Positions 34,285-44,562 of a stretch of 64,000 nucleotides of DNA are shown in pieces. The number at the start of each line of letters is the position of its first letter. Positions within the stretch are counted from its first letter, which is position 1. The DNA is from Duganella sp. OV510 (GTDB taxonomy: Bacteria > Pseudomonadota > Gammaproteobacteria > Burkholderiales > Burkholderiaceae_D). The translations under genes and the position numbers were made by a program. The notes beneath the pieces were generated by a model. The model ran no database searches, had not been told where the DNA came from, and saw nothing but the letters and a program-made list of their open reading frames with translations. The stretch spans positions 1,364,001-1,428,000 of the forward strand of contig NZ_FNEQ01000001.1 of NCBI RefSeq assembly GCF_900100205.1, written 5' to 3'.

Positions 34285-35715
34285 ATGCTCTCGAAACTCT
34301 CGTTTCGCCAGTTATTGCTGGGCGTCTTTTTGCTGATTGCCGTGCTGCTGAGCGCCGCCTCGCTGCATGCCCTGTGGACGCTGGATCGCCTGGCCGCCCA
34401 TAGTCGCGACAGTGGACGCCACGCGCTGGCGCTCACTGAAAATACCCAACAACTGGCTGAACGCAGCGTCGCCATGGCACGCAGCGCGCGCCAGTACCTG
34501 GTGCTGGACGATCCAGCCTTCCGCCGCCGCTATGCAGACGCCTGGCGCGACGCCCGTCTGTCGCTGGACGAGGTGGCCACCGCCCTGCCCTACACGCCGG
34601 CCGAGCTGTTCGAGCGTTGGCGCCAGTCCGGCGAACAGGCCTGGCAGATCCTGCAGGCGCCGTCGCGGCCCGGCGCTGCCCGTACCGCACGCCAGCAAGC
34701 GCTGGAAAAAGCACTGCTGCCGCTGCCCGAAGTCAACGAGCAGCTGAGCGACGAAGTCAAACAGGAAGTCGAGCGCCGCAACAGCGCGCTACTGGCGGAG
34801 CTTGACCAGCGCCGCGCCGTGCTGAAGGCGCAGGTGATCGCCTCGATCCTGATCGCCGCCGCGCTGGCCTCCGGCTTTGGCCTGTGGCTGTCGCGCCCGC
34901 TGGAGCAGATCGAGCAGGCCATCGACACGCTCGGCGAAAACCGCTACGACCAAGTGATCGCCGTACGCGGGCCAAGCGACCTGCAACGCGTCGGCCAGCA
35001 GCTGAACTGGCTGCGCCAGCGCCTGGCCGACCTGGAAGCCGACAAGGCGCGCTTCCTGCGCCACATCTCGCATGAGCTGAAGACGCCGCTGGCGGCGTTG
35101 CGCGAAGGCGTGGCGCTGCTGGAGGATGGCGTGGCTGGCGCGCTGTCGCCCGACCAGCGCGAGATCGCCGGCATCCTCAACCAGAATACGGCGGCGCTGC
35201 AATCGCAGATCGAGGCGCTACTGCGCTACAACGCCGCTACTTTTGATGCCCAGCACCTGCAACGCCAGCCGGCCGACCTGGGCGCGCTGCTGGCCCAGAC
35301 CATCGATAGCCAGCGCCTGCAATGGCAGGCCGCCAAGCTGACGGTGGTGACCGAAGGCCGCGCCGCGCCGCTGGCCGTCGACGCCGACAAGATGGCGATC
35401 GTGGTCGGCAACCTGCTGTCGAACGCCGTGCGTTTCAGCCCTGCCGGCGGCCTGATCTGCTTCCGTCTCGGCGAACTGGACGGCAAGCTGCTGCTTGATT
35501 GCGTCGACCAGGGGCCGGGCGTGGCGGCGGAAGACGCGGCGCGCATCTTTGAACCGTTTTACCAGGGACAGCGACAACCGCCAGGCGCACGACGCGGCAA
35601 CGGCATCGGCCTGTCCATCGTGCATGAATACGTGGCCGCGCATGGCGGCATCCTCAAACTGATGCCCTCGCAACGGGGCGCCCACTTCCGCATTGAACTG
35701 CCTTATGAAAGCTAA
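34285..35715 (+). CDS. glrK: Membrane sensor histidine kinase (GlrK/QseE-like)
   Basis: Sensor kinase of 476 aa. TM1 about residues 8-30, periplasmic helical domain about 31-182, TM2 about 183-203, HAMP (SRPLEQIEQAIDTLGENRYDQVI), HisKA with phospho-acceptor His263 in FLRHISHELKTPLAAL, then HATPase with NLLSNAVRFSP, DQGPGV and GNGIGLSIVHEYVAAHGG. It is followed, with overlapping stop/start, by a lipoprotein and a sigma-54 response regulator, the same order as E. coli glrK(qseE)-qseG-glrR(qseF). In enterobacteria this system responds to envelope stress and controls sigma-54 and sigma-E linked promoters. Confidence 0.9.
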   Translation: MLSKLSFRQLLLGVFLLIAVLLSAASLHALWTLDRLAAHSRDSGRHALALTENTQQLAERSVAMARSARQYLVLDDPAFRRRYADAWRDARLSLDEVATALPYTPAELFERWRQSGEQAWQILQAPSRPGAARTARQQALEKALLPLPEVNEQLSDEVKQEVERRNSALLAELDQRRAVLKAQVIASILIAAALASGFGLWLSRPLEQIEQAIDTLGENRYDQVIAVRGPSDLQRVGQQLNWLRQRLADLEADKARFLRHISHELKTPLAALREGVALLEDGVAGALSPDQREIAGILNQNTAALQSQIEALLRYNAATFDAQHLQRQPADLGALLAQTIDSQRLQWQAAKLTVVTEGRAAPLAVDADKMAIVVGNLLSNAVRFSPAGGLICFRLGELDGKLLLDCVDQGPGVAAEDAARIFEPFYQGQRQPPGARRGNGIGLSIVHEYVAAHGGILKLMPSQRGAHFRIELPYES

Positions 35716-36264
35716 TCTCATCCTGTGCCTGCTGGCCTGCCTGGCGCTGTCGGCGTGCACGCTGAACTCGCCGATCCCGGCCGATCCGGCGCCGCCACCG
35801 GTGCCGGCGCCGGTCATTGAAGTCATCAGCGCGCCGCCGCCACCGCCGGACGAAGTTGCCCCCCTGCTCAGCTACCACCAGTCACTGCGGCGCATGACCC
35901 AGGGCGAGCTACTGAAGGAACTGAGCGGCCTCGGCCTGCAAAAACGCAGCCCGCGTGTCGCCGTCCAGATGGGCATGGCGCTGATGCTGACGCGCGGCAG
36001 CAGCGACCTGGCGCGCGCGCAGGCGCTGCTGGACAGCGTGGCGACGTCGGCCGATGTCGAGGCGGCGCCGTTCCGGTCGCTGGCGCAACTGCTGTCCAGC
36101 AACTGCGCGGAAACCCGCCGCCTGTATGACCACGCCGACAAGCTGGCCACGCAGCAAAAGGACAACCAGCGCCGCATCGAGCAACTGAATGAAATCGTCG
36201 AAGGCCTGAAGGCTATCGAACGCACCCTGCCGGTCCGTCCGGCGCCAACTTCGCAGGTGACCAA

Positions 36265-36268
<4 letters not shown>
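35705..36268 (+). CDS. Outer-membrane lipoprotein of the glr operon (QseG-like position)
   Basis: Lipoprotein of 187 aa with signal MKANLILCLLACLALSACTLNS (lipobox LSAC), then a Pro-rich linker (ADPAPPPVPAPV, SAPPPPPDE) and a helical domain ending in a coiled-coil-like stretch (QQKDNQRRIEQLNEIVEGLKAIERTL). ATG 35705 lies inside the kinase stop, an 11-base overlap, and its own end overlaps the regulator by four bases (ATGA). In E. coli QseG is the lipoprotein between kinase and regulator and activates the kinase. Sequence similarity to QseG itself is weak to the eye; the assignment rests on position and design. Confidence 0.78.
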
Positions 36269-37668
<1,400 letters not shown>

Positions 37669-37691
37669 GTTAGCGTATAGCCTCTGGCTAT

Positions 37692-37709
37692 CGTCGCTTT
37701 TTCCCGACA
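37692..37709. promoter_or_regulatory. GlrR-type enhancer site 2 (one mismatch)
   Basis: CGTC-N10-GACA, one base away from the TGTC-N10-GACA form, 66 bases after site 1 (about six helical turns, so on the same face) and about 112 bases before the sigma-54 promoter. Confidence 0.5.
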
Positions 37710-37803
37710 AGATCGCGGCAATATGGCCGGAAAATCTACAAGTTTATAATTTCCCATTAGAAATTAACCTACAAGTCATTGAAAATAAAGGGAAAATTAC
37801 AGC

Positions 37804-37819
37804 TGGCACGGGGTTTGCA
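37804..37819 (+). promoter_or_regulatory. Sigma-54 promoter of the BON-domain gene
   Basis: TGGCACGGGGTTTGCA matches the -24/-12 consensus TGGCACR-N4-TTGCW at every fixed position, with GG (37805-37806) and GC (37817-37818) separated by ten bases. It lies 57 bases before the BON gene start codon and directly downstream of a sigma-54 activator gene. Confidence 0.85.
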
Positions 37820-37876
37820 AAGGAGTAGGTAACGTCACAGACGTTTTATCCTCAAACTCGATAAAGGAAGCAAATC

Positions 37877-38209
37877 ATGATGACCAACAAACTGATCGCC
37901 CGCCTGATGGTAGCCGCCACCCTGACCGCCGCTGCCGCAACCGGTACCGCATTCGCCGCTGGCCAACAGGATGCAGCGCTGGCTGGCGCCGCCAAAGCCG
38001 GCACCGCCACCAACGACGAGGCCATCACCAGCAAAATCAAGGCGTCCCTGTCTGAACAAAAGCAGATCGGCGTAACCACCAATGACGGCGTGGTGACCCT
38101 GAGTGGCACCGTCGCCAATACCGATATCGGTACCCAAGCCATCCAGGTCGCCTCGGCCGTGCCAGGCGTGAAGGAAGTGAAAAGCGAACTGACCGTCGCT
38201 TCGAAGTAA
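37877..38209 (+). CDS. Periplasmic BON-domain protein (OsmY-like)
   Basis: Exported protein of 110 aa, signal peptide MMTNKLIARLMVAATLTAAAATGTAFA. One BON domain (about residues 45-108): NDEAITSKIKASLSEQKQIGVTTNDGVVTLSGTVANTDIGTQAIQVASAVPGVKEVKSELTV, with the conserved Gly-x-V-T-L-x-G core. E. coli OsmY has two such domains; this has one. BON proteins bind membranes or phospholipids and help under osmotic or envelope stress. AGGAAGC precedes the ATG. The sigma-54 promoter and GlrR-type sites upstream, and the terminator at 38252, indicate a single-gene unit governed by the glr system. Confidence 0.9.
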   Translation: MMTNKLIARLMVAATLTAAAATGTAFAAGQQDAALAGAAKAGTATNDEAITSKIKASLSEQKQIGVTTNDGVVTLSGTVANTDIGTQAIQVASAVPGVKEVKSELTVASK

Positions 38210-38251
38210 GTTGTAAGTTGTAGCAAGCCCTAGGTATTGGAAGAACCCTTT

Positions 38252-38287
38252 CCGGGACAGCGTGCGTAGACGCTGCCCCGGCTTTTT
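38252..38287 (+). terminator. Rho-independent terminator after the BON gene
   Basis: Arms CCGGGACAGCG and CGCTGCCCCGG, with one internal mismatch and an 8-base loop, are followed by a run of six T. It directly abuts the stop of the convergent Rpn gene. Confidence 0.85.
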
Positions 38288-39246
38288 TATCCGAACACCT
38301 GCTTCAACGATTTTGCCTCATGAAGCGCATCACTCCATACCTCCAGCTGCGCCAGATCCGCCTTTGCCAGCTTGCGCTGCACAGTTTTAGGCAACGGCCC
38401 AAAGCGTTGCGTGAGTAGCCGTTCCAACAGCGTCGCCGCCCCCTCCTTGCGCCCCGCCTCTCGACCTTCCTTCAAACCTTTTTTCCATCCGTCATCGATA
38501 AACATCTGCTCCAATGGAGTGATCCATTCCATTTTCGCCTCCTTCTCCAGTTTGAAAACTGCCTGCCAGTACCGCCGCTGCAGCGGCTCCGGCAATACCA
38601 TCATCCAGTTAATCACTTTGAACATCACCAGTATGCGCTCCTTGCGCCAACAGTGCTGGTAGATTCGCTGCGTAAGCTCCCACTTGGCCGCATAGAGTTG
38701 ATGTGGATCATGGCGCGCCTGCTGGGTACGTAGATGCGTCAGCGCCACCAAGGCGATCGGGTTATGCGAAGCCAGCAATTCTTCAGTTCGTTGAGCACAG
38801 TCCAGCAATTTAGCTGAGGTAAAGCGAAACGCCGTCGACGTCTCCAGCACATGATCGTGATAGGCGTCTGGACGCCAGCGTGGGTCTTCATCTGCCAGCA
38901 GCACCAGGCTGGCCACTGGTTGCGAGTACTGATGATGAATCCGATAGTTGTAATCGAAGACGCGTCGTGGCAGCGCCGTGTCGCGCTGTGCCTGGATTTC
39001 GATGTGGATCAGGGCCGTTTGCACGCAGCCGGCAAGCAAACTGACTTCGACCAGTTGGTCGGCCACCATGTGGCCGGGGATGGCGCCAAGGCTGATGCCC
39101 GCCAATTCCTTGTCGCGGAAATGCGCTGGCCTGGTCCAGTCGATCAGGGGATAAAGGTCGGGGAAGAAGAGGATGATGAAGTCCTGGAAAGCATGCGTCA
39201 GCGCAGCTTTCCAGGGTGAATCATAGCGGGCGGCGGTGTTCGACAT
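38287..39246 (-). CDS. Rpn-family/DUF4351 nuclease-like protein
   Basis: Protein of 319 aa of the RpnA-type recombination-promoting nuclease/PDDEXK transposase-like superfamily. WKAALTHAFQDFIILFFPDLYPLIDW begins the nuclease fold, and LIHIEIQAQRD holds the E-x-Q catalytic strand. The C-terminal tail has a Lys/Glu/Arg-rich segment (GWKKGLKEGREAGRKEGAATLLERLLTQRFGPLP) and the DUF4351 end AQLEVWSDALHEAKSLKQVF. Such proteins occur in many scattered copies in these genomes and are thought to cleave DNA. It sits where thrC often follows hom, so it may mark a local insertion. Codon use looks similar to its neighbours. Confidence 0.8.
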   Translation of the reverse strand: MSNTAARYDSPWKAALTHAFQDFIILFFPDLYPLIDWTRPAHFRDKELAGISLGAIPGHMVADQLVEVSLLAGCVQTALIHIEIQAQRDTALPRRVFDYNYRIHHQYSQPVASLVLLADEDPRWRPDAYHDHVLETSTAFRFTSAKLLDCAQRTEELLASHNPIALVALTHLRTQQARHDPHQLYAAKWELTQRIYQHCWRKERILVMFKVINWMMVLPEPLQRRYWQAVFKLEKEAKMEWITPLEQMFIDDGWKKGLKEGREAGRKEGAATLLERLLTQRFGPLPKTVQRKLAKADLAQLEVWSDALHEAKSLKQVFG

Positions 39247-39296
39247 CTGCCCAGTCTACGGCCCCATGAGACGGGGCCGTATGAGCTGCCACAAGC

Positions 39297-40619
39297 CTAG
39301 CTGAGGTTTTCCAGGCGGATCCTGGTGACGCTGCCGCCCACCGTCGACAGGCTTTCCATCTTGGCGATGGCGGCGTTGACGCTCTTCTCCTGCGTCTGGT
39401 GCGTAAGGAAGATGATGTCGGTGCGCGTCTCGCCATCGGCCGGCTCTTTCTGCAGCATGGCGTCGATCGAGATGCCGGCGTCGGCCAGGATGCGTGTCAG
39501 GTCAGCCAGCACGCCTGGCTCGTCCTTGACGTTCATGCGCAGGTAGTAGCTGGTGGTGACTTCCGCCATCGGCAGAATCTCGATATTGGTCATCGCGTTC
39601 GGCTGGAACGCCAGGTGCGGTACGCGGTGCTCAGGATCAGCGGTGGCCAGGCGGGTGATATCGACCAGGTCGGCAATCACCGCCGACGCGGTCGGCTCCG
39701 AGCCAGCGCCCTTGCCGTAATACAGCGTGGCGCCAACCGCGTCGCCCTGCACCAGCACCGCGTTCATCGCCCCTTCGACATTGGCGATCAGGCGTTTCGA
39801 TGGAATCAGCGTCGGGTGCACGCGCAGCTCCACGCCTTCCTTGCCGTTGACCTTGGCGCGCTTGGCGATGCCCAGCAGCTTGATGCGGTAGCCCAGTTGC
39901 TCGGCATACTTGATGTCCACCGCGTTCAGCCTGGAGATGCCTTCCACGTGCGCCTTGTCGAACTGCACCGGAATACCGAAGGCAATCGCCGACATGATGG
40001 TGGCCTTGTGCGCCGCATCCACACCTTCGATGTCGAAGGTCGGGTCGGCTTCCGCATAACCCAGTTCCTGCGCCTGCTTCAGCACGGTGGCGAAGTCCAG
40101 GCCCTTGTCGCGCATCTCGGACAGGATAAAGTTGGTGGTGCCGTTGATGATGCCGGCAAACCAGTCGATGCGGTTGGCGGTCAGGCCTTCGCGCAGCGCC
40201 TTGATGATCGGGATGCCACCCGCCACCGCCGCCTCAAACGCCACCATGACGCCCTTGTCCTGCGCCGCCTTGAAGATTTCGTTGCCATGCTCGGCCAGCA
40301 GCGCCTTGTTGGCGGTGACCACATGCTTGCCGTTGGCAATCGCTTGCAGCACGAGCTTGCGCGCTTCCTCGTAGCCGCCGATCAGCTCGACGACGATGTC
40401 GATTTCCGGATCGTTGACGATGTCGGCCGGATTGGCCACCACCTTCACCTTGCCGCCGGTGCGCGCTTTGGCGCGCTCCAGGTTGCGGGCCGAGACAGCC
40501 ACCACTTCGATGCTGCGGCCGGCGCGACGGCGGATTTCTTCCTGATTGCGCTCCAGCACATCGAACGTACCACCGCCGACATTGCCGACGCCTAACAAGC
40601 CTACTTTGATTGGTTTCAT
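39297..40619 (-). CDS. hom: Homoserine dehydrogenase
   Basis: Enzyme of 440 aa making homoserine from aspartate semialdehyde for Thr and Met synthesis. The NAD(P) motif is VGLLGVGNVGGGTFDVL (residues about 5-21), the catalytic segment is FAGIINGTTNFILSEM and the Lys-containing YAEADPTFDIEGVDAAHKATIM is typical. The C-terminal ACT domain (about 355-440: YYLRMNVKDEPGVLADLTRILADAGISIDAM) would bind threonine for feedback. ATG 40619 is preferred over the longer frame. It follows alaA by 22 bases, a pair often seen in Burkholderiales. thrC, usually next, is not downstream here. Confidence 0.95.
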   Translation of the reverse strand: MKPIKVGLLGVGNVGGGTFDVLERNQEEIRRRAGRSIEVVAVSARNLERAKARTGGKVKVVANPADIVNDPEIDIVVELIGGYEEARKLVLQAIANGKHVVTANKALLAEHGNEIFKAAQDKGVMVAFEAAVAGGIPIIKALREGLTANRIDWFAGIINGTTNFILSEMRDKGLDFATVLKQAQELGYAEADPTFDIEGVDAAHKATIMSAIAFGIPVQFDKAHVEGISRLNAVDIKYAEQLGYRIKLLGIAKRAKVNGKEGVELRVHPTLIPSKRLIANVEGAMNAVLVQGDAVGATLYYGKGAGSEPTASAVIADLVDITRLATADPEHRVPHLAFQPNAMTNIEILPMAEVTTSYYLRMNVKDEPGVLADLTRILADAGISIDAMLQKEPADGETRTDIIFLTHQTQEKSVNAAIAKMESLSTVGGSVTRIRLENLS

Positions 40620-40641
40620 AATGTGTTTCCAGGGATCTGAC

Positions 40642-41874
40642 TTAGAAGCTGGCGCCGTGGCGCTTGCGGTAGCTTTCCATGAACTTGGCCATGCGGCCGA
40701 AAGCTTCCACCATATCGTCCGAGTTCGGCAGGAACACGACACGGAAGTGATCCGGCGCGATCCAGTTGAAGCCGCTGCCCTGAACGATCAGCACTTTCGT
40801 TTCGGCCAGCAATTCATAAGCGAACTGCTGGTCATCCGCGATCGGATAGATCTTCGGATCAAGACGCGGGAACATGTACAGCGCCGCTTTCGGCTTGACA
40901 CAAGTGACGCCCGGAATCTCGGTCAGCAGCTTGTACGCCAGATCGCGTTGCTTTAACAGGCGCCCGCCCGGGCCCACCAGATCGTCGATAGACTGGTAGC
41001 CGCCGAGCGCAGTCTGGATCGCAAACTGCCCCGGAGCGTTGGCGCACAAGCGCATCGAGGCCAGCATGTTCAGGCCTTCGATATAGTCTTTCGCGTGCGA
41101 CTTCTCGCCCGACACCACCATCCAGCCGGAACGGTAGCCGCAGGCGCGGTAATTCTTCGACAGGCCGTTGAAGGTGACAAACAGGATATCGTCGGCCAGC
41201 GAGGCGATCGACACGTGCTGGGCGCCGTCATACAGCACCTTGTCGTAGATTTCATCGGCATAAATGATCAGGTCGTGCTGGCGCGCCAGCTCGATGATCT
41301 GCAACAGCAGCTCGACCGGATACAGCGCGCCGGTCGGATTGTTCGGGTTGATGACCACGATCGCGCGCGTGTTCGGCGTGATCTTGCGGCGCATGTCCTC
41401 GATGTCCGGATACCAGTCCTGCTGCTCGTCGCAGATATAGTGCACCGGCGTGCCGCCCGACAGCGACACCGCTGCCGTCCACAGCGGATAGTCCGGCGCC
41501 GGCACCAGCACCTCGTCGCCGTTGTTCAGCAGCGCATTCATCGACATCACGATCAGCTCGGACGCGCCATTGCCCAGGTAGATATCGTCAATGCTGACGC
41601 CGGCGATGTTCTTGCCCTGCGTGTAGTGCATCACCGCCTTGCGCGGCGCAAACATGCCCTTGGAATCGGTATACCCCGCCGCGTTGGACAGGTTCACCTT
41701 CATATCCTGGACAATCTCGTCCGGCGGGTCAAAGCCGAATACGGCCAAGTTGCCGATATTCAACTTAGTGATCTTGTGGCCTTCCTCCTCCATCTGCCGC
41801 GCCTTCTCAGGCACCGGGCCGCGGATCTCGTAGCAGACTTCCGCCAGTTTGTTCGATTTTTGAATCGGTCGCAA
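40642..41874 (-). CDS. alaA: Alanine-producing aminotransferase (AlaA-like)
   Basis: PLP aminotransferase of fold type I, 410 aa. PINPNNPTGALYP-type segment, ADEIYDKVLYDG and the cofactor Lys in FNGLSKNYRACGYRSGWMVV are present. The N-terminus RPIQKSNKLAEVCYEIRGPVPEKARQMEEEG closely follows the AlaA (YfbQ) pattern. AlaA makes alanine from pyruvate and glutamate. It leads an operon with hom and diverges from the Mth938-like gene; the 182-base gap between them must hold both promoters. Confidence 0.93.
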   Translation of the reverse strand: MRPIQKSNKLAEVCYEIRGPVPEKARQMEEEGHKITKLNIGNLAVFGFDPPDEIVQDMKVNLSNAAGYTDSKGMFAPRKAVMHYTQGKNIAGVSIDDIYLGNGASELIVMSMNALLNNGDEVLVPAPDYPLWTAAVSLSGGTPVHYICDEQQDWYPDIEDMRRKITPNTRAIVVINPNNPTGALYPVELLLQIIELARQHDLIIYADEIYDKVLYDGAQHVSIASLADDILFVTFNGLSKNYRACGYRSGWMVVSGEKSHAKDYIEGLNMLASMRLCANAPGQFAIQTALGGYQSIDDLVGPGGRLLKQRDLAYKLLTEIPGVTCVKPKAALYMFPRLDPKIYPIADDQQFAYELLAETKVLIVQGSGFNWIAPDHFRVVFLPNSDDMVEAFGRMAKFMESYRKRHGASF

Positions 41875-42056
41875 AATAAAATCCTGTTTATGTGAGGCAA
41901 ACTTCTCTGACCTGCCAAAACACCGGCGACGGCCCGTGCTGCAATGCGAAAAGAACCATTCTGCCGAAAGCCTCCGATTTAATCAACCTTTCAGGCCGGC
42001 CCCACCTTGAAAAGGCTACAATGGCGCTCCTTTTTGCCGTTTTTTACCCCTGCGCC

Positions 42057-42440
42057 ATGAAGCTCCATCAAAGCGACACCCAGAAATACCAGACCGTCAC
42101 CGGCTACGACGCCAGCGGCGTCGAAATCAATGCCGAACGCTACCACTACAGCCTGATCGTGCTGCCGGAAACCCCGCCGCGCGCACTGGACGCGCCAACC
42201 TTCGAATCGCTGACCGCCGAGCACTTCGAGCTGATCGGCCGGGACGATCCGGACGTGGTCATCCTCGGCACCGGCGAGCGCCAGCGCTTCATCCACCCGA
42301 AGCTGACCGCCGCGCTGACCATGCGCCGCATCGGTGTCGAATGCATGGACAGCCAGGCCGCCTGCCGCACCTACAACATCCTGATGGGCGAAGGCCGCAA
42401 GGTCACGCTGGCCCTGATCATCACGCCGCAAGCCGACTAA
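42057..42440 (+). CDS. Mth938-like domain protein
   Basis: Small soluble protein of 127 aa: MKLHQSDTQKYQTVTGYDASGVEINAERYHYSLIVLPE at the start, then PDVVILGTGERQRFIHPKLTAALTMRRIGVECMDSQAACRTYNILMGEGRKVTLALII, which is the Mth938/NDUFAF3 fold pattern with its glycine loop (GTGERQRF). Human NDUFAF3 helps build respiratory complex I; bacterial members have no settled function. ATG 42057 is the most likely start; the frame upstream has a hydrophobic run but no family match. It lies 21 bases before arnT and may share its transcript. Confidence 0.85.
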   Translation: MKLHQSDTQKYQTVTGYDASGVEINAERYHYSLIVLPETPPRALDAPTFESLTAEHFELIGRDDPDVVILGTGERQRFIHPKLTAALTMRRIGVECMDSQAACRTYNILMGEGRKVTLALIITPQAD

Positions 42441-42461
42441 GAACAACAATAGAAGTGCCTG

Positions 42462-44123
42462 ATGAACGACCTGTACAACTCGAAGAAAGTCGCCTGGACT
42501 TTGGTGGCGGTGTTCGCCCTGGTCTGGCTGTATGTGCTGGGCATCCGCTCGCTGGTCCCGCCTGACGAAGGCCGTTACGCCGAAATGGCGCGGGAAATGT
42601 GGGCCAGCGGCGACTGGATCACCACCCGCCTCAACGGCATCAAGTACTTTGAAAAGCCGCCGCTGCAAACCTGGATGAACGCGCTGACCTTCACCGCCTT
42701 CGGCCTGGGCGAATGGCAGGCGCGCCTGTGGACCGGCCTGTGCGGCCTGGGCGGCGTGCTGTTTACCGGCTACGCGGCCAAGCGCGTGTTCGGCCCGCGC
42801 GCCGGCTTTTACGCCGCCGTGGTGCTGGGCTCCAGCGTGTTCTGGGTCGCCTGCGGCCAGTTCAACTCGCTGGACATGGGCCTGAGCGGCATGATGACCA
42901 TCACCCTCGGCGCCATGCTGATCGCCCAGCGCGACGGCGCCACGCCGTCCGAGCAGCGCAACTGGATGCTGCTGTGCTGGGCCGGCATGGCGCTGGCGGT
43001 GCTGGCCAAGGGCCTGATCGGCGTGGTGCTGCCGGGCGCGGTGCTGGTCATCTACAGCCTGCTGTCGCGCGACCTGGCCATCTGGAAGCGCCTGCACCTC
43101 GGCAAGGGTTTGCTGCTGTTCTTCGCCATTGCCGCGCCGTGGTTCGTGCTGGTGGCGCTGAAGAACCCGGAACAGCCGCACTTCTTCTTCATCCACGAAC
43201 ACTGGGAACGCTTCTTCCTCAAGACCCACCACCGCGAAGGCGCGTGGTACTACTTCCTGCTACTGCTGATTCCCGGCGTGATGCCATGGCTGGGCCTGCT
43301 GCCGCAGGCGCTGCTGAACGGCGCCAGGCGCGACGCGCAAGCCACCTTCCAGCCCAGGCTGCTGCTGCTGGTGTGGGTGGTATTCATCACCTTCTTCTTC
43401 AGTTACTCCAGTTCCAAGCTGCCTGGCTACATCCTGCCGGTGTATCCGGCGCTGGCGCTGCTGCTGGGCGTCTACCTGGAAGGCGCGCCGCGCCTGAGCC
43501 GCATGCTTGCCGCCGGCCTGCTGGTGCTGGCTGGCGTGGTCGGCATCGCCATGATCCCGCACATGATCCAGGCTGCCTCGCGCCACCCGGACGAGCGCGC
43601 GCTGCTGGAAACCTACCAGCCGTGGGTGCTGGCCGCCGCCATGGTCGCAGCAGCCGGCGGCGCGCTGGCGCTGCTGCATGCGCGCCAGCTGCGCCGCGAC
43701 CTGACTGTGCTGACGCTGGCGATCGCCAGCTTTGCCTCAGTGCAATTATTGTTGGCTGGGTTCGAGACTTACGGCCAGCTGCGCTCCGGCAAGGCGCTGG
43801 CGCAAAAAGTGCGGTCAGAACTGCTGCCCGATACCCCCGTCTATACTGTGTTCGTCTACGAGCAGTCGATGACCTTCTACCTTGGCCGGCCGGTGACGCT
43901 GGTGGCGTACTGGGACGAGTTCACCTTCGGCTTGCGCCAGCAGCCGGAGTTGTCCATCCCCACCCTGGATGGTTTCTACCAGCGCTGGCGCGCGCATACT
44001 GCCCGTAATGAAAAGGCGCTGGCCATCGTCGGCATCGAAACGCTGGGTGTAATGCAAGGCCACGGTTTACACATGCGCATCGTCGCCCGGGACAGCCGCC
44101 GGGTCGTCCTTACCAATATGTAA
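42462..44123 (+). CDS. arnT: Undecaprenyl phosphate-Ara4N transferase (ArnT-like)
   Basis: Polytopic inner-membrane GT83 transferase of 553 aa. It moves 4-amino-4-deoxy-L-arabinose from its undecaprenyl carrier to lipid A on the periplasmic side. The first periplasmic loop has the catalytic acidic motif SLVPPDEGRYAEMAREMW; later HTHREGAWYYFLLL-like and SYSSSKLPGYILPVYPALALLLG segments are typical. About 12 helices precede a C-terminal periplasmic domain (about 445-553). It opens the arn gene set here, unlike E. coli where arnB leads. The effect is a less negative lipid A and polymyxin resistance. Confidence 0.92.
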   Translation: MNDLYNSKKVAWTLVAVFALVWLYVLGIRSLVPPDEGRYAEMAREMWASGDWITTRLNGIKYFEKPPLQTWMNALTFTAFGLGEWQARLWTGLCGLGGVLFTGYAAKRVFGPRAGFYAAVVLGSSVFWVACGQFNSLDMGLSGMMTITLGAMLIAQRDGATPSEQRNWMLLCWAGMALAVLAKGLIGVVLPGAVLVIYSLLSRDLAIWKRLHLGKGLLLFFAIAAPWFVLVALKNPEQPHFFFIHEHWERFFLKTHHREGAWYYFLLLLIPGVMPWLGLLPQALLNGARRDAQATFQPRLLLLVWVVFITFFFSYSSSKLPGYILPVYPALALLLGVYLEGAPRLSRMLAAGLLVLAGVVGIAMIPHMIQAASRHPDERALLETYQPWVLAAAMVAAAGGALALLHARQLRRDLTVLTLAIASFASVQLLLAGFETYGQLRSGKALAQKVRSELLPDTPVYTVFVYEQSMTFYLGRPVTLVAYWDEFTFGLRQQPELSIPTLDGFYQRWRAHTARNEKALAIVGIETLGVMQGHGLHMRIVARDSRRVVLTNM

Positions 44124-44139
44124 TGAACAAAACCATAAA

Positions 44140-44511
44140 ATGAATTTCGCCACTTTTTGCTTCATTGTTGTCGGTGTTTTGCTCAACGCGGTCGCGCAAT
44201 TATTGTTGAAAGCGGGCGCGCGCAATGTCGGCGAAATCCATCTGACGCTGAGTAATTTATTCAGCGTCGGTTTACGCGTCGCAACGCAGATCCCCATAAT
44301 TGGCGGGCTCGCTTGCTATGTGCTATCGGTGGTGTTGTGGATTATCGCGCTGTCGCGCGTCGATGTTTCGGTGGCTTATCCGATGCTATCTTTGGGCTAT
44401 GTGGTGACCGCCATAGGCGCCTGGTATCTGTTCGGCGAAGCGCTGTCGATACAACGTTTACTTGCCATCGTAGTGATACTCGTAGGGGTTGCTTGGCTGG
44501 CGCGGACCTGA
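44140..44511 (+). CDS. Small multidrug-resistance-type flippase subunit (ArnE/ArnF-like)
   Basis: Membrane protein of 123 aa with four hydrophobic helices (FCFIVVGVLLNAVAQLLLKAGA, GLACYVLSVVLWIIAL, VAYPMLSLGYVVTAIGAWYLF, LLAIVVILVGVAWLA). In E. coli ArnE and ArnF form a heterodimer that flips undecaprenyl-P-Ara4N; only one subunit is seen here, so it may act as a homodimer or have a partner elsewhere. It lies between arnT and arnB, 16 and 51 bases away. Confidence 0.85.
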   Translation: MNFATFCFIVVGVLLNAVAQLLLKAGARNVGEIHLTLSNLFSVGLRVATQIPIIGGLACYVLSVVLWIIALSRVDVSVAYPMLSLGYVVTAIGAWYLFGEALSIQRLLAIVVILVGVAWLART

Positions 44512-44562
44512 CGAACAATTTAGAATTGCAGCCAGATCATCCATAAACGTAGATTAATCCCG

